Below, in pieces: positions 34,600-46,855 of a DNA stretch of 64,000 nt. This stretch comes from Panopea generosa (lineage: Eukaryota > Mollusca > Bivalvia > Adapedonta > Hiatellidae), in contig CM055894.1 in assembly GCA_029582155.1 (NCBI GenBank), forward strand, positions 29,701,207-29,765,206, given 5' to 3'. The notes beneath the pieces are model-generated. The model did no database searches. It was not told the DNA's origin and saw only the letters and a program-made list of their open reading frames with translations. A program made the translations under genes and the position numbers. Position 1 is the stretch's first letter, and every line of letters starts with the position of its first letter.

Positions 34600-35220
34600 T
34601 GCTAAATAAAATGTTAAGGTAGATATTTGTTAATGTTTATTCATATCATTACACAGTAAATAGATAGTTATCAGTAAGTATAAAGTTGTCAGTAAATATA
34701 ACTGTCAATTAAGCAAGTGTACCAGGTTTAATAAACTTGAGCATATTTCCCTGAATTCTAAAGAAAACATCGCTAAAATTCCCATATTCCAAGGGTATGG
34801 GTCATCTTCCCAAAATGGTGAAAAAAACACTGATGTGCCTTACGATAAGTATTGGCACACCTATTGGCGTTATTTGTCAGCAATGGTTAATGAATTTATA
34901 AAGCAATTTTAAAGTTTGAAAGACAAATGTAACAAATGACAAATGCTGAATTAAATAATATTAAGGCAATACAAGCCATCCATTCACGTTGTTGTTTTTA
35001 AAAAAACATAACTGTTGATATTGAAAATAAATAGTGTTGGTGAATTATTTTGCTATTTTATTTTTAACAGACAAGCAATAATTATAGCTTAATTTTACCA
35101 CCCCTGTGTTTAATTGTCTTTCATTTGGTACTTATTTCCTGAAAAAGCTGTTGTTTAAGAACAGCATCGAAATAGTCGAGCGCGCTGTCCCTCTGACAGC
35201 TTTTGTTCATTTGATATTCT
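34600..35220. other. No gene recognised
   Basis: AT-rich sequence without supported features. Confidence 0.35.
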
Positions 35221-35224
35221 ACAA

Positions 35225-36060
35225 ACTTATGTAGTAGTTTTATAATCATAATATCTTGGACAAGTTCTTGAACTGGCCAAATTGGATAATTAATGTTAGA
35301 GTTATGGCCCTTTTAGCATTAAAAATACACTATTTGACTTTATGTGCACTCTGGCACCTGCATTTATAATATGATCCTCACCAAACTTACACATTTATAT
35401 TATCATTTATCTTGGACAAGTTCTTGGATATTAAATGTCAGAGTAATGACACTTGAAACATAAAAAAAATTGCACTATTGACCTTGTGTGCACTGTAGTA
35501 GCCACATTTTTCGTTTGATCCTCACCAATCTTGCACAGTAGTTCTACAACAATAATATCTGGGATAATTAAATAATCAAATTCAGAGTTATGGTCCTTGA
35601 AACATAAAAAATGCAGTACTTGACAGTATGTGCTGGAGCTCAAGCACCTGCATTTTTAACAAAGCTCAAAGTGAGCTATTCTGATTGCCCTGTGTCTATC
35701 GTCTGTTTTCCATCTGTGAACTTTTTGTTGTGTGCACTCTAGTACCTGCATTTTTCATGGGCTCTTCACCATACTTACGTAGTAGTTATGTAACCATAAT
35801 GTCTTGGGACATGTTTTTGAACTGGCCAAATTGGATAATTAATGTCAAAACATTTTTCATTTGATCCTCTCCAAATTTACACAGTAGTTATATAACCATA
35901 ATATATGTATATATAAGCTAGATAAGTTCTTTAACTGGCCAAATCGTATAAATTTTGAGTTATGGCCCTTGAAACATAAAAAATTACACTATTTGACTTT
36001 ATGTGCACTGTAGCACATGCATTTTTAGTACAAATAAAGAGAGCTTTTCTGCTCACCCTG
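35225..36060. repeat. About 160-bp tandem repeat, five degenerate units
   Basis: Units contain ATATCTTGGACAAGTTCTTG, AACTGGCCAAAT, AGAGTTATGGCCCTT, GTGCACTCTAGCACC-like and TTTGATCCTCACCAAACTTA phrases. It is the same family as 3560-4135. Confidence 0.8.
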
Positions 36061-36289
36061 GTGTTGGTGTTGGCGCAAAGCCTTTGTTGAAGTTTTGTAT
36101 GCAAGTCCCTATCTCAGTAACCATTGCATGTATTGATTTGAAACATTACACATGCCTTCCCAGTCAATAAACATACTACAATATCTAGGTTAGATAACTC
36201 TTGTATGAATATAATGCAAATTATCTCTAAGAAACTACGAACAATACCCTAATTATTCTTTCAAAATATTAAGATTATCTTTGTAGAAA

Positions 36290-36930
36290 ATCATAAACAT
36301 CTTGGTGTTACTTTGACACATAATGGACGCTGGGATACCCATATTGATAACATACTCAGTTCAGCTTCTAAGGCTCTAGGTATTATGCGTAAAGTAAGGT
36401 TTGTAAGCGGTAGACAGGCACTGAATTAAATGTATTTATCATATATTCGACCAATTTTAGAATATTCTTCTTTAGTCTGGGATGGGTGCTCTGTCAATTT
36501 ATCAAATTCTATCGAAAAAATACAAAATGAAGCAGCGGTATCATAACAGGGCTTACAAGATCTGTATCAAATGAAAACTTACATAAAGAATGTGGTTGGG
36601 AATCACTTAAGCAAAGAAGAGAAATTCAAAAACAGTGTTCATGTATAAAGTTCATAATAATCTTGTTCCAACTTATGTCGAAGATTGTTTCCACCACTAG
36701 TAGATGAATTATCAAATTACCCATTTGATAATTCCAACTTATGTCGAAGATTGTTTCCACCACTAGTAGATGAATTATCAAATTACCCATTTAGAAATAG
36801 TAAAAATATTGTTATTCCAAATTGTAGAACAGCTTTTATGAAAAATTCATGTATATCATCTGGTGTCTTTTTATGGAATCAACTAGATAACAGTGTAAGA
36901 TCATTTGCATCTTTTTCATTTTTAGCCAAT
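36290..36930 (+). pseudogene. LINE reverse transcriptase C-terminal region (decayed)
   Basis: The plus strand reads KHLGVTLTHNGRWDTHI, ASKALGIMRKVRF, SYIRPILEYSSLVWDG, ITGLTRSVSNENL, CGWESLKQRREI, YPFRNSKNIVIPNCRTAF and SGVFLWNQLDNSVRSF. This is the post-RT thumb and tail of CR1/L2-like LINEs. A stop after RQALN and two frameshifts kill it. A small duplication repeats FPPLVDELSNYPF (36690 and 36755). The tail runs into repeat H. Confidence 0.75.
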
Positions 36931-38133
36931 TAAACTGAAACTTCACATGCATTATTACACGATTTAATTTAATAACACTTTAATTTAAGACAAACAAAGA
37001 TTTTTACACAAGTCAAGAGCATAACCGTCTCTAAAATACGAATACAGTACCAAAAGGAAAAAAAGTTGAAGATCGGACCTGTGAACTATTTTCCTAATGT
37101 TTAGTATACTGAACATTAAATATACATGTTCATTTCACTTCGAGTTATACCATTACTTACAGTGAACACTAATTTATTTTTACTGAAATAATTTTCTGTC
37201 ACCCGAAACGTTTGGCAGGAGCCGTTTCATTATGCATTAAAAACATTGAGGCACATGTTATTTTTCATAAACTTTTTTCAATTTGATACGAATTAAAACC
37301 GTAGATAACGTAATTTTGTTCGTGTTTAAAAATCTCACACCGCGAGATAAGCAGGTGCGCGATGGCGCCATTTTCGTTATATTTTGAAAGTTTGATCTTC
37401 GACCGGAGAATATATATAATTTTCGAACTTTGAACTCTTGTTTTATTTACAAAATCGTTGGCAATGAACAACTGCAAACGTGTGGCAAAAAGATCATTTG
37501 AAAACACAAATATGCTCAAGAAGATCTTATTTAGCAAATTCCGCTGCTCTTGTATCGTCCGGCACCGTATTGGAGCTAACCTAACCACTCTTTCCTGAGA
37601 TCCTGGGAGATTATAACCAGTCCTAAAATGCACCTATTTCAACATTATCCGACAACTTTCCCACTTGAATCAGTGGCAAGTGATGCAGTTCAGTCATCAC
37701 AGAGACTGGCCAGACAGGGATTAAACTCACAATCTCTTGATTGACAGTTTGATATGCTACGGACTGAAGTAACTAGTTCCGGCTAAACATTATTAAAATT
37801 TTACAGGATTTTTATTACTTATTTTTTGTAAAATAATGGTTTCCGATTAATAATTTTTGAAAGGTTCCAGAGAGTTTTATCCCTTTTAACATAATTTTTA
37901 GCAAAATTTTCTTACATACTGTGCAGGGATCTGTTTATTATTATAGTTTAATGAAAAATGCAGTATTATGTCAATTAAAATTGGAGGTATTTAATTTAAT
38001 TGCCTACAGTCATTTAAATACAGGCCCATTTATTTTGTTTTTCTTGAAGATGTGATAGCACCGTCAGTTTTCACTGAATCTTAACAAAACTTGCTCAGCA
38101 GTTATATAACCATAAGATCTTGGACAAGTTCTT

Positions 38134-38580
38134 CCCTTGTCAATTGTTTACGCAGCTTTGAAAATTACGTAGCTAAAAGCTGGCTTTTACGTAGCTTTCT
38201 CCATTTTGCTAAATTGAAGCTGCGTTTTAGCTAGGTTTTACGAAGCTTCCTAAATTGAAGCTGCGTTTTTTTAAAAAGCTGCGTTATTTCCTACATAGCT
38301 GCGTTTTTTCTGAAAAAGCTGCGTCTTTTTCTTTAAACCTTCATAAAACCTGCGTATTTAGTCGGTTTACATCCATAATTCCTTCTAGAGCTGCGCAATT
38401 AATTTCATAGGTTCATAATAGCTGCGTATTTTATTTAAAAAATTCATAGAAATATTATTAAAGCTGTGTTTTAAGTTAAAGCTTCGTAAAACCTGTATAT
38501 TTATATTCGATAAACAAAACAGAGGTAAAAAACAAAATACGCAGGATTTACACAGCTTTAAAAAAGCTGCGTCTTTCAAT
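38134..38580. repeat. E2 left subterminal repeats
   Basis: After the terminal CCCTTGTCAA come many copies of TTACGCAGCTTT, TACGTAGCTAAAAGC, AAGCTGCGTTTT and similar phrases in both orientations, fading by about 38580. The same vocabulary fills the right arm. Confidence 0.75.
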
Positions 38581-38589
38581 AAAACATAT

Positions 38590-39345
38590 TATTTTGTATA
38601 TCCACAAAGTCAAAGACATTGCAACAATAACAAAACAGAGTAATTGTTGCAGAGTTAATATAAATGCACTATTACACAATAGATTTTTTTCTAAACTGCC
38701 TTTTCAACCATTTAATCAACTTTTATTTCTATTTATCAAGGCTGTCGCATATTTTTTTTACTAATAATATGACACTATTTGATTTTTGGTAAATCTTTTT
38801 TATGCTTTTTGTAACACTGCAAATGAAATACAGAAAAATAATCATCGCATACTCTCCCTATAGAGTTAAAAATGAGCTATGTTGCAAAGTATGTAGAATT
38901 GAAAACAAATAATAACATTTCATTCTTTTATTACCACTGAAAACTTGCTTCATTAATGTAAAACACTTTGATTCTGAATGAAACTTTTTAAAACTTTTAC
39001 ACCCAATATGAATTGAGTCATAAATGACAATGTTACTACTTTCCAAATAGTGATCTGTCCATGTTGGCTTGTCTTTGTCCACATCTCTATCAAATACAGG
39101 TGGTTGTTTTTCACTGGTTTATCATTAATCACAGATAGCTGAATTAAAGTTCCAGGTATGTCCCATTAAATATGGAACAATGGTGTATTTAGTTGCCTAC
39201 TAACAGGATACACTTTAACATTTTCTTCATTTATTAAAGATTCTATTGCACCCACATCCTCAGATTGTTGTGTATCAGATATCTCTTGATATATTTTGAG
39301 GCAATAGCTCTACATTCTTGTCCATGTTTCCCCTGTACAATGGCA
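38590..39345 (-). pseudogene. Possible decayed coding exon inside E2
   Basis: Reading the minus strand from a TATTTTAG acceptor-like site near 39347, the frames give DCHCTGETW, then ISDTQQSEDVGAIESL and VKVYPVSRQLNTPLF. After frameshifts comes KDKPTWTDHYLESSNIVIYD, SIHIGCKSFKKFH and FSGNKRMKCYYLF (38858-39082). Composition is protein-like, but I recognise no family. It could be part of a lost element-encoded gene. Confidence 0.3.
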
Positions 39346-40925
39346 GTCCTAAAATACAAATATGTTTTATTATTGTAAAAAACTGTAATTAAAAGTATTA
39401 TTAAATGCACAAGAGTTGATTATGATGGAACATGCATATATATATATATATACATATATGTGATAGGGAAAATCATATGTCAAACAAAACATCTTTCATG
39501 AGCACTGGATCCGCGAAGGATACATAAATGATAGAAATAATAAATAAAGAAGAGAGAATTACCATTTTGCAGTGCTAAAACTTAAAACAAAAAAATATAT
39601 ATATACACAATGAGGTCCTGGGTTTGAGCCCATCGCTGTTTAAAAATGTTTGTTAGAAATATGTTGGTTCTACTTCAATATCCATTGTTATATAACTAAA
39701 TAAAACTGGATTTGGTATAAAAAAAATATTATATTAAACATTTGATGAAAAAGGTGTTAATGTGTTAACCTCATTAAAAAGCAAAGATTTTTTAATGAAG
39801 CACTACAATCAAAATCACACAAAGAGAAAATATTGAATTGTTTGGCTTTTGTTGTATACAGTAATGCTTAAATATACATGTATCAATGAAAAATCAGGTT
39901 AATTTGTACTTGTAAATTTTATTCTATGCAATAATACTTATCTCATTTAAGCATGTATGTAAAAAATGTTAAGCAGTTTATGACATTTGTCATTTTCTGT
40001 AACATTTTTTTTCTGTCAAGCTCATCTAATTTACCCATCTTTAAAACAAATGACAGCCAGTCATCTTTTATCCACACAAGGGACCAAAACCCTAGGTTGA
40101 TAATGTCATGTGATATTAAAATATGTGATAGACTGGACATCAAGTAAATTTGTTCATAACCCCCACTGTGTATAAGGGGTAATTAACCCCCTTGCCCACT
40201 GTGTTTTATGACCACTTGTGTAATTAGGATATGCTAATATGTCACCTAAGAGATCAATATGAGCCTCTGGCATAACCAGTTAACTGCAGTATTAGTGGAC
40301 TATAAACATATATACCAACACTCAAAGCACATTTTTTTCTTGATTTATACTTTGTAAAAAAGAATGAGCACAACAATCTTCAGTTTTTCCCACCAACTGC
40401 AAAATTAATGTTTAATTGACCCTATTATTTGTTTAATATAAAAAGTCACAGATGTTAATTTATAAAACTAATAAAGATTTTTTTGGTAAGTGTGAAAACT
40501 TATGTGTAGGTGTGTTTATACATGAAAAAAAATATTCTTTCTTAGTGGCGTCATATAAACAATAATATTAACAGGAGTGAAATTGATTGAAATTAAATGC
40601 TGAGATTCATGGAAGTTATATATTTTTAATATATTTTGAAAAAAATATGTATTGTGCAAGCAAACGTTTTTTTTTTTCATATTAAAAAACCCCCACAGTA
40701 TTACCTTTACAAGTAATGAAACATTTTGCCATTGTGTCTGTTACTCTGCAACTTTAGGGTGTTAACTTCATCTGTCCATCTCACCTGACAAATACTGCGC
40801 AATGGATAGAAAAGAAAATTAAAACAGTAGACTAGTTATAGTTTACAAAGATCTTTAGAACCAAAAATTACTATCTTTGATAAAAAAATAATTCATATTT
40901 TTTAATAAATGAAAACCAAATAGAG
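39345..40925. other. E2 interior, mostly no gene; weak minus-strand frame
   Basis: This is AT-rich with a short TA microsatellite at about 39437. The minus-strand frame 39943-40143 reads LGFWSLVWIKDDWLSFVLKM and KLDELDRKKMLQKM, which looks coding-like but matches no family I know. It may belong with the decayed exon at 38.6-39.3 kb. Confidence 0.3.
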
Positions 40926-42719
40926 ACCTTTACACGATTTAATTGATCAACACTATTTAATTTAAGACAGAGATTTTTACACAAATCAAGAGCATAACCG
41001 TCTCTAAAATACGAATACAGTACCAAAAGAAAAAAAAGTTTTCCTAATGTTTAGTATACTGAACATTAAATATACATGTTCATTTCACTTCGAGTTATAC
41101 CATTACTTACAGTGAACACTAATTAATTTTTACTGAAATAATTTTCTGTCACCCGAAACGTTTGGCAGGAGCCGTTTCACTATGCATTAAAAACATTGAG
41201 GCACATGTCATTTTAGACGAACATGTAAATACTGACGTTTATTTATCTATGAAACTTTATATACTTACTACCATTGGACATGCCGCATGTTTTATGATGC
41301 AATTGTAAACTTGGAACGTCTCATTATTGCCGAATGTCGAAGTAAAACATTGGATTTCGTGTACATTTCCAAACGGATGTTTATACCGATGCATTATGGG
41401 AGTCACGATTGTTTATTATTTATATTTCAAAAAATATTAACTAGATCTACTTCTTCGAGTGAACAACATTTTATTTTTCATAAACTTTTTTCAATTTGAT
41501 ACGAATTAAAATAGTAGATAACGTAATTTTGTTCGGGTTTAAAAATCTCACACAGCGAGAGAAGCAGGTGCGCAATGGCGCCATTTTCGTTATATTTTGA
41601 AAGTTTGAACTTCGACTGGAGAATATATAATTTTCGAACTTTGAACTCTTGTTTTATTTACAAAATCGTCGTAATTCTGATGTTGGAAATGAACAACTGC
41701 AAACGTGTGGCAAAAAGATCATTTGAGAACACAAATATGCTCAAGGAGATCTTATTTACCGAATTCCGCTGCTCCTGTATAGTCGGGCACCGTGTTGGAG
41801 GTAAATATTTGATTGTTGCTTTATTTGGAATGATATTACACTTTCACTTCGCGCGATTAAACACTATTGAGAGTTCATTTTAGCATTTTGAATAATTTCC
41901 ATGTTTTTGGTCGTTCAAATCAACCTCTGGTCAAAATAGACAAATGTTTTGGGTTTTCGTGGTGTATGTATTTTGAGTGGGTGGGGAGGGGTATTTATTA
42001 TTTTAAAAATGATGCCTGTTTTAAGGGGTTATAAATAAATTATTGGGGTTAAGGTCTTTTTCTGTCATTATTTGCAACAATCAATTTTTGGTTATTATAG
42101 ATAGCATTGTTTTGGAGGGAGGTTTTCCATCAGTTGAACCACTGATTAACATAGAGGTTCAATGTGATCTTTTACGTGCACATGTATATGACTCCTAGTA
42201 CAAGGTGGCTCTCCCAGTACACGATGCTCTGGTTATAACTCTATGTGTACATGAGACTGACTGCATAATTTTCACATTTAAATACATGTAATGTGTTGAA
42301 AATACTTTTACCATGATAATATTAATTGTGATCAAGCAATGTAATTTGGTATAAATTATTAATATTGGAACACAACATATGTTATTATTCTTTTTTTTAA
42401 GATGCAGATATTTGTAGCAAAGCAGAAACCTAAATGAGGAGAAAAAACAAGTCATGCAAGACTTTCAAAGGTCAGTATTATTCACTGTCCATTCACAATA
42501 AATTGTTTAATTGACTTTAGATATGGCTCTATGATAAATCCATGGTTGGTCTGACTTGTGTCAGTGCAATGTGAGGGTTACATGGTGGGGGTATCATAAT
42601 ACATTGTGTCAGGTCATGTTACCTCAAAGTTGTACAAAGGTGTAGAATACTCTGAGAGAGTCTCAACCTGTTACACTTGGTTGTAAGTTTGTTGATGTGT
42701 CACTTAACATTTAATACAA

Positions 42720-42810
42720 TATAAATGCTGATGTTGATTGTATGTTCAACAAGGGATCAAACTCACAACCTCATTCAATACTCTTAACGGTATGTCAATA
42801 CCGTAGTTTG
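42720..42810 (-). repeat. tRNA-like SINE relic
   Basis: On the minus strand a B-box-like GTGAGTTTGATCCCTTGTTG follows a degraded A box. It lies in an intron of the possible E2 transcript. Confidence 0.3.
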
Positions 42811-43324
42811 ATGACATGTTATTTCAATGAGGTTCCATATTTTTATGCATACCATTAAAACTTCTTATGATTCTGCACTGCACTCTGTCATTAGAAATAT
42901 GAGATAGAGTAAATTCCATAGCTGCATTAGAATGAGCTTTTTTCTATTTACAGGAAGAGATCTGAAGCATATAAACAGGATAATGAGATACTGTTGGTCA
43001 AAGTGAACTGTTTACAGCTCTACAGAGAAGACGCGAGCCCAAATGAAGACATTTGAGGTTGTAAAGGTAATTATTATTGTTCCACAGTGGACGTTGCTGT
43101 TGTATGGTGTAGTGTCACTTTCAAAAAAGTTTCAGTTATATCACTACAGTGTCTACTTGAGACTTTTTTTGATGTTGCCACAATAAAACATCACCATGCA
43201 GCCACAATGACATAGTATGATACTACATACAATCTCATTACACTGACACCAGGCTAACAAGATCTGGAACTATCTTCTAATTGTTGAATGCCAATCAAAG
43301 AAACCTCTTCTAGTACCATTTATT

Positions 43325-43408
43325 TTAGTATGACCCGGCTGGGGATTGAACCCACAACCTTTCACATGCAAGGTGGACGCTCTAACGCTAGATCACCACT
43401 GCAGTGTT
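43325..43408 (-). repeat. tRNA-Ala-like SINE relic
   Basis: In reverse complement it reads GTGGTGATCTAGCGTTAGAG, then CCTTGCATGTGAAAGG (a hairpin with TGC in the loop) and GTTGTGGGTTCAATCCCC. D, anticodon and T arms are recognisable. The acceptor stem is not, so I treat it as tRNA-derived repeat. Confidence 0.45.
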
Positions 43409-44039
43409 CCATAGTGGAAATTTTTATTTAGGGGATTATGGTATGTTATTAGTCATGAAATCTTCTATCGAAGATCCAGACCATATCCTATACTTTAACA
43501 CATATTTTGGTTATAGATATATCTAGAGAAGGGGCTGTGTCACATACCAAAACTAGGTAAATGTGATCCATATACTGACTGCTGACCCAAGAAAAGCCTT
43601 ATCAAAGCATATATTTCCTATAACTATACCACTAAGACTTGGATGGCCATATTCAGTTCATGGATGAATTTTAGGAAGTAGCTGTGTCTCATTTACTGTA
43701 GGGATTATTTGTTTTGTTGTTGGACAGTTATCTTTTGTATAATCAACTCATGTCATATTCAAGCTTAAAACCAATGTGGTTTAAAATAACATACATTCTT
43801 TAATACCTTCCCTAGATAACAGCGGTCAACCATTGCAATGTAGCAAGTTAGTCGCAACTTCCCCTTGAAATACAAATTAGTTTACATTAATTGTTCTTCT
43901 GTTTTTTTTTATTTCAGTATTGTACTGCGAAGATTTTATTTGGACAGACATGAGATGAGGAATATTCAAAGAAAGATCAACACTATCCTTCCGTAGCATC
44001 ACTTCATACCATCAAGGGCTAACAGATGATCAGCTAACT

Positions 44040-44270
44040 AACCACTCTTTCCTGAGATCCTGGGAGATTAACTAGTCCTAAAATGCACCTATTTCAACAT
44101 TATCCGACAACTTTCCCACTTGAATCAGTGGCAAGTGATGCAGTTCAGTCATCACAGAGACTGGCCAGACAGGGATTAAACTCGCAATCTCTGGATTAAC
44201 AGTTTGATATGCTACGGACTGAAGTAACTAGTTCCGGCTAGACATTATTAAAATTTTGCAGGATTTTTAT
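44040..44270 (-). repeat. tRNA-like SINE relic in family E (also 37590-37820)
   Basis: The minus strand at 44148-44240 shows a TTACTTCAGTCCGTAGCA A-box-like part and GAGTTTAATCCCTGTC B-box-like part. The paralogous copy in E1 is at about 37690-37787. The relic therefore predates the split of E1 and E2. Confidence 0.45.
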
Positions 44271-45203
44271 TACTTATTTTTTGTAAAATAATGGTTTCCG
44301 ATTGATAATTTTTGAAAGGTTCGAGAGAGTTTTATCCCTTTTCAACATAATTTTTAGCAAAATTTTCTTACATACTGTGCAGGGATCTGTTTCTTATTAT
44401 AGTTTAATGAAAAATGCAGTATTACGTCAATTAAAATTGGAGGTATTTAATTTAATTGCCCACAGTCATTTAAATACAGGCCATTTATTTTGTTTTTCTT
44501 GAAGATGCGATAGCACCGTCAGTTTTCACTGAATCTTAACAAAACTTGCTCAGCAGTTATATAACCATAAGATCTTGGACGAGTTCTTGAACCAGCATGA
44601 ATTGACCACAATTGCCCCTGCCACAGGGATTTTAAGCAAAACTTTAAAAAACATGGTTCAAGGCATAGACCTTAAATATTTTACATGTAGCATAGCATGG
44701 GATTAAAGAGTTCTTGAAGTCAGGTCCCTGGGGTCAAATTTGGGGCTGCCACAGAGGTCCCTGTTTTGCATAGAGTTATAAAGGTAAAATGTAGTAGATG
44801 CGATAGTATCTTCTTTTTTCAATGAATCTTAACCAAACTTGCACATTAGATGTAGCATTGCAATGGAAGCTCCATAAATGATTTGCGGATTGATCCATGC
44901 TGTCAAATTTGGGGCTGCTACAGGGGTCACCGTTTTACATAGAGTTATATAGGAAAAATGTTGTAAATGCGATAGCACCTTCATTTTTTCGTTGAATCTT
45001 AAATCTTAGCACAGCAGTTATATAACTGCAAGATCTCAGACGAGTTCATGAACCAGCATAGCATCAGTTGCCAGCCAAGCGATTCAGGTCCTCTTGTTGC
45101 TAATTTTTGTTCTAAATAACAACTCAACTTGACCCTGTGGCTGGTAATGTCCATTTAATTTTCATTTATTTGAATTTGGGCTTTTTCACAGTTTTGATAA
45201 TCT

Positions 45204-45207
45204 TATT
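45204..45207. repeat. TATT target-site duplication of T, left
   Basis: TATT here and at 51277-51280 directly flank the terminal inverted repeats of T. The paralogous empty site in E1 has a single TATT (52894-52897) in the same context, GATAATCTTATTTCAAATGC. Confidence 0.9.
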
Positions 45208-45233
45208 TGCCTGTTGCACAGTAAATGGGCCAA
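45208..45233 (+). repeat. T left terminal inverted repeat (26 bp)
   Basis: It begins TGCCTGTTGCACAGTAAATG and ends GGCCAA. It is identical in reverse complement to 51251-51276. Beyond it both ends share a further ATAGGT after a short A/T insertion on the left. Confidence 0.95.
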
Positions 45234-45801
45234 TTTTTTAAAAAAATAGGTAAATGAATAAAAAAATATATATATGTGTTAAATTCAAAATTAAACCATT
45301 TTTTCTAGAACATATCATAATTACCTAAATGTAATTTTTTTTTTTTCATGCAAAAATCCATGATTTTTTTTAAAGAATGCTTTTAATGACTCAAAAACAA
45401 CTGTTTTAGGGCGTAATGTGTTAGCATCTAAAATTTACCTATTATTAAAATACACATAAAATTGAGTTAATTGTTCATTAACCCATTTTATTAGAATTTA
45501 TCAACAGATAATTTAATTACTTTTATTTTGATGTATGGCTTTTCATGATCAACTAAGTCGTTTTTCTTATGTAGCCTTTTGAACGATATCACTACTTCGT
45601 AATGGAAAAAATGAAATTAAAACCTTTGTTCCCTTATTTATTCATAAATATATGAATATGTACTAAATGAATGTTTATTTTCCTCCCTATGCTTTGCTAT
45701 TGTATGTAATTAAAAAGCAGAGTTTTATTTTTACTGTTAAAATAGTGTATTTGTGAAAAAAATACCTTATATCGGAAAATTTCAATTTGTGACAAAAAAA
45801 C

Positions 45802-46332
45802 TGTAACGTCCGTCCCCCCGCCATATATTCTTCCAAAAAGATATACAGAATAATACATTCACCTGCTGACATACATATCCATGTACTATCCTAAAAAAAG
45901 TTAAATAAAAATTGGTCCGAGAATATTTAAGGAAAATATACACTAAAATGTAAAATTTACATGTAACGTCCGTCCCCGTAACGTCCGTCCCCCTATATAT
46001 ACAAATAATAAATAATGGTTTTTATCATCTTTTCACATTTTTTTTTCACTTCTTAAAGTATTTTATGTTAGCAGTGTGCAGCTTAGACATGAATAATTTA
46101 TAAAACATATCTATATATATATATTGACCATATTATAGACTTTTTAAATAAATTTATAATGCAAGTTCACATGAATTGTGGTATTTAATAAACTTTTATA
46201 GGTACAATCTCATTGAAGAGTACTTTTTTAAATTTCTTATACACATGTTTGTTTAGGAAACAAAAATTAAGCTAATTTGCATTTAAATTGAATGTTTAAA
46301 TTCACTTTAAAAAATAGGGGACGGACGTTACA
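45802..46332. repeat. T 5' subterminal motif cluster (4 copies)
   Basis: TGTAACGTCCGTCCCC lies at 45802-45817 and 45962-45977, and GTAACGTCCGTCCCC follows at once at 45978-45992, all on the plus strand. A reverse copy, GGGGACGGACGTTACA, is at 46317-46332. They lie between the left inverted repeat and the gene. By analogy with subterminal repeats of CACTA and other elements they are likely transposase binding sites. That role is inferred. Confidence 0.9.
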
Positions 46333-46855
46333 TGATTTTTTAGTTGCAATGTACAATTGATACAAACCCTCTAATTTAACTGAAAATGTTGAAATTAGTA
46401 ATAGGCCATAAAATGATGTAATATTACATACATCCTGTCATTAACCCAGGGGTTATTAAACATGGGGTGATCTATGGAGGCACTGTGTGCAGTATGCAGA
46501 CAGAGGGGCAGTATGTCTCCAGTGTATATTACCACATGGTGTGAATGCAGTCCTTGGGGAAATTAGGAGAGCACAGTAGGATGTCAGGTAGATTGACAGT
46601 AGCATATATACCTTGTACAATATACATGTAGACATTATATTCCGTTTGGCACTATCTTAAAAAGGTGAGAAATTCATATTTGTCCTGGGAACAAGAATGG
46701 ATAATGGTGTTAAGTGGGGGTAAAATGGCAGGTAGAATACACAGTATAATTAACAAAGTGGCATGTCAAAAAGTACTGCTCAACTTGGCTTCATCTAATT
46801 TACTTTAAAAGGGCATGAAATCAAAATCTTAGCATTCATTTCTTGTCGTGCAATA

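Larger units (their letters stand above)
41287..44030 (+). other. Possible spliced transcription unit inside E2
   Basis: Four segments are bounded by good splice signals. The first ends GGAG/GTAAAT at 41800. The second is 42402-42470 (TTTTTTTTAAG before, GTCAGT after). The third is about 42954-43066 (TCTATTTACAG before, GTAATT after). The fourth starts at 43918 after TTTTTATTTCAG. The first segment has an open frame from 41575 ending NNCKRVAKRSFENTN...CSCIVGHRVG. The second and third join to an open frame including QVMQDFQRKRSEAYK. No frame runs through all exons, so it may be a non-coding or decayed transcript. Confidence 0.35.
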
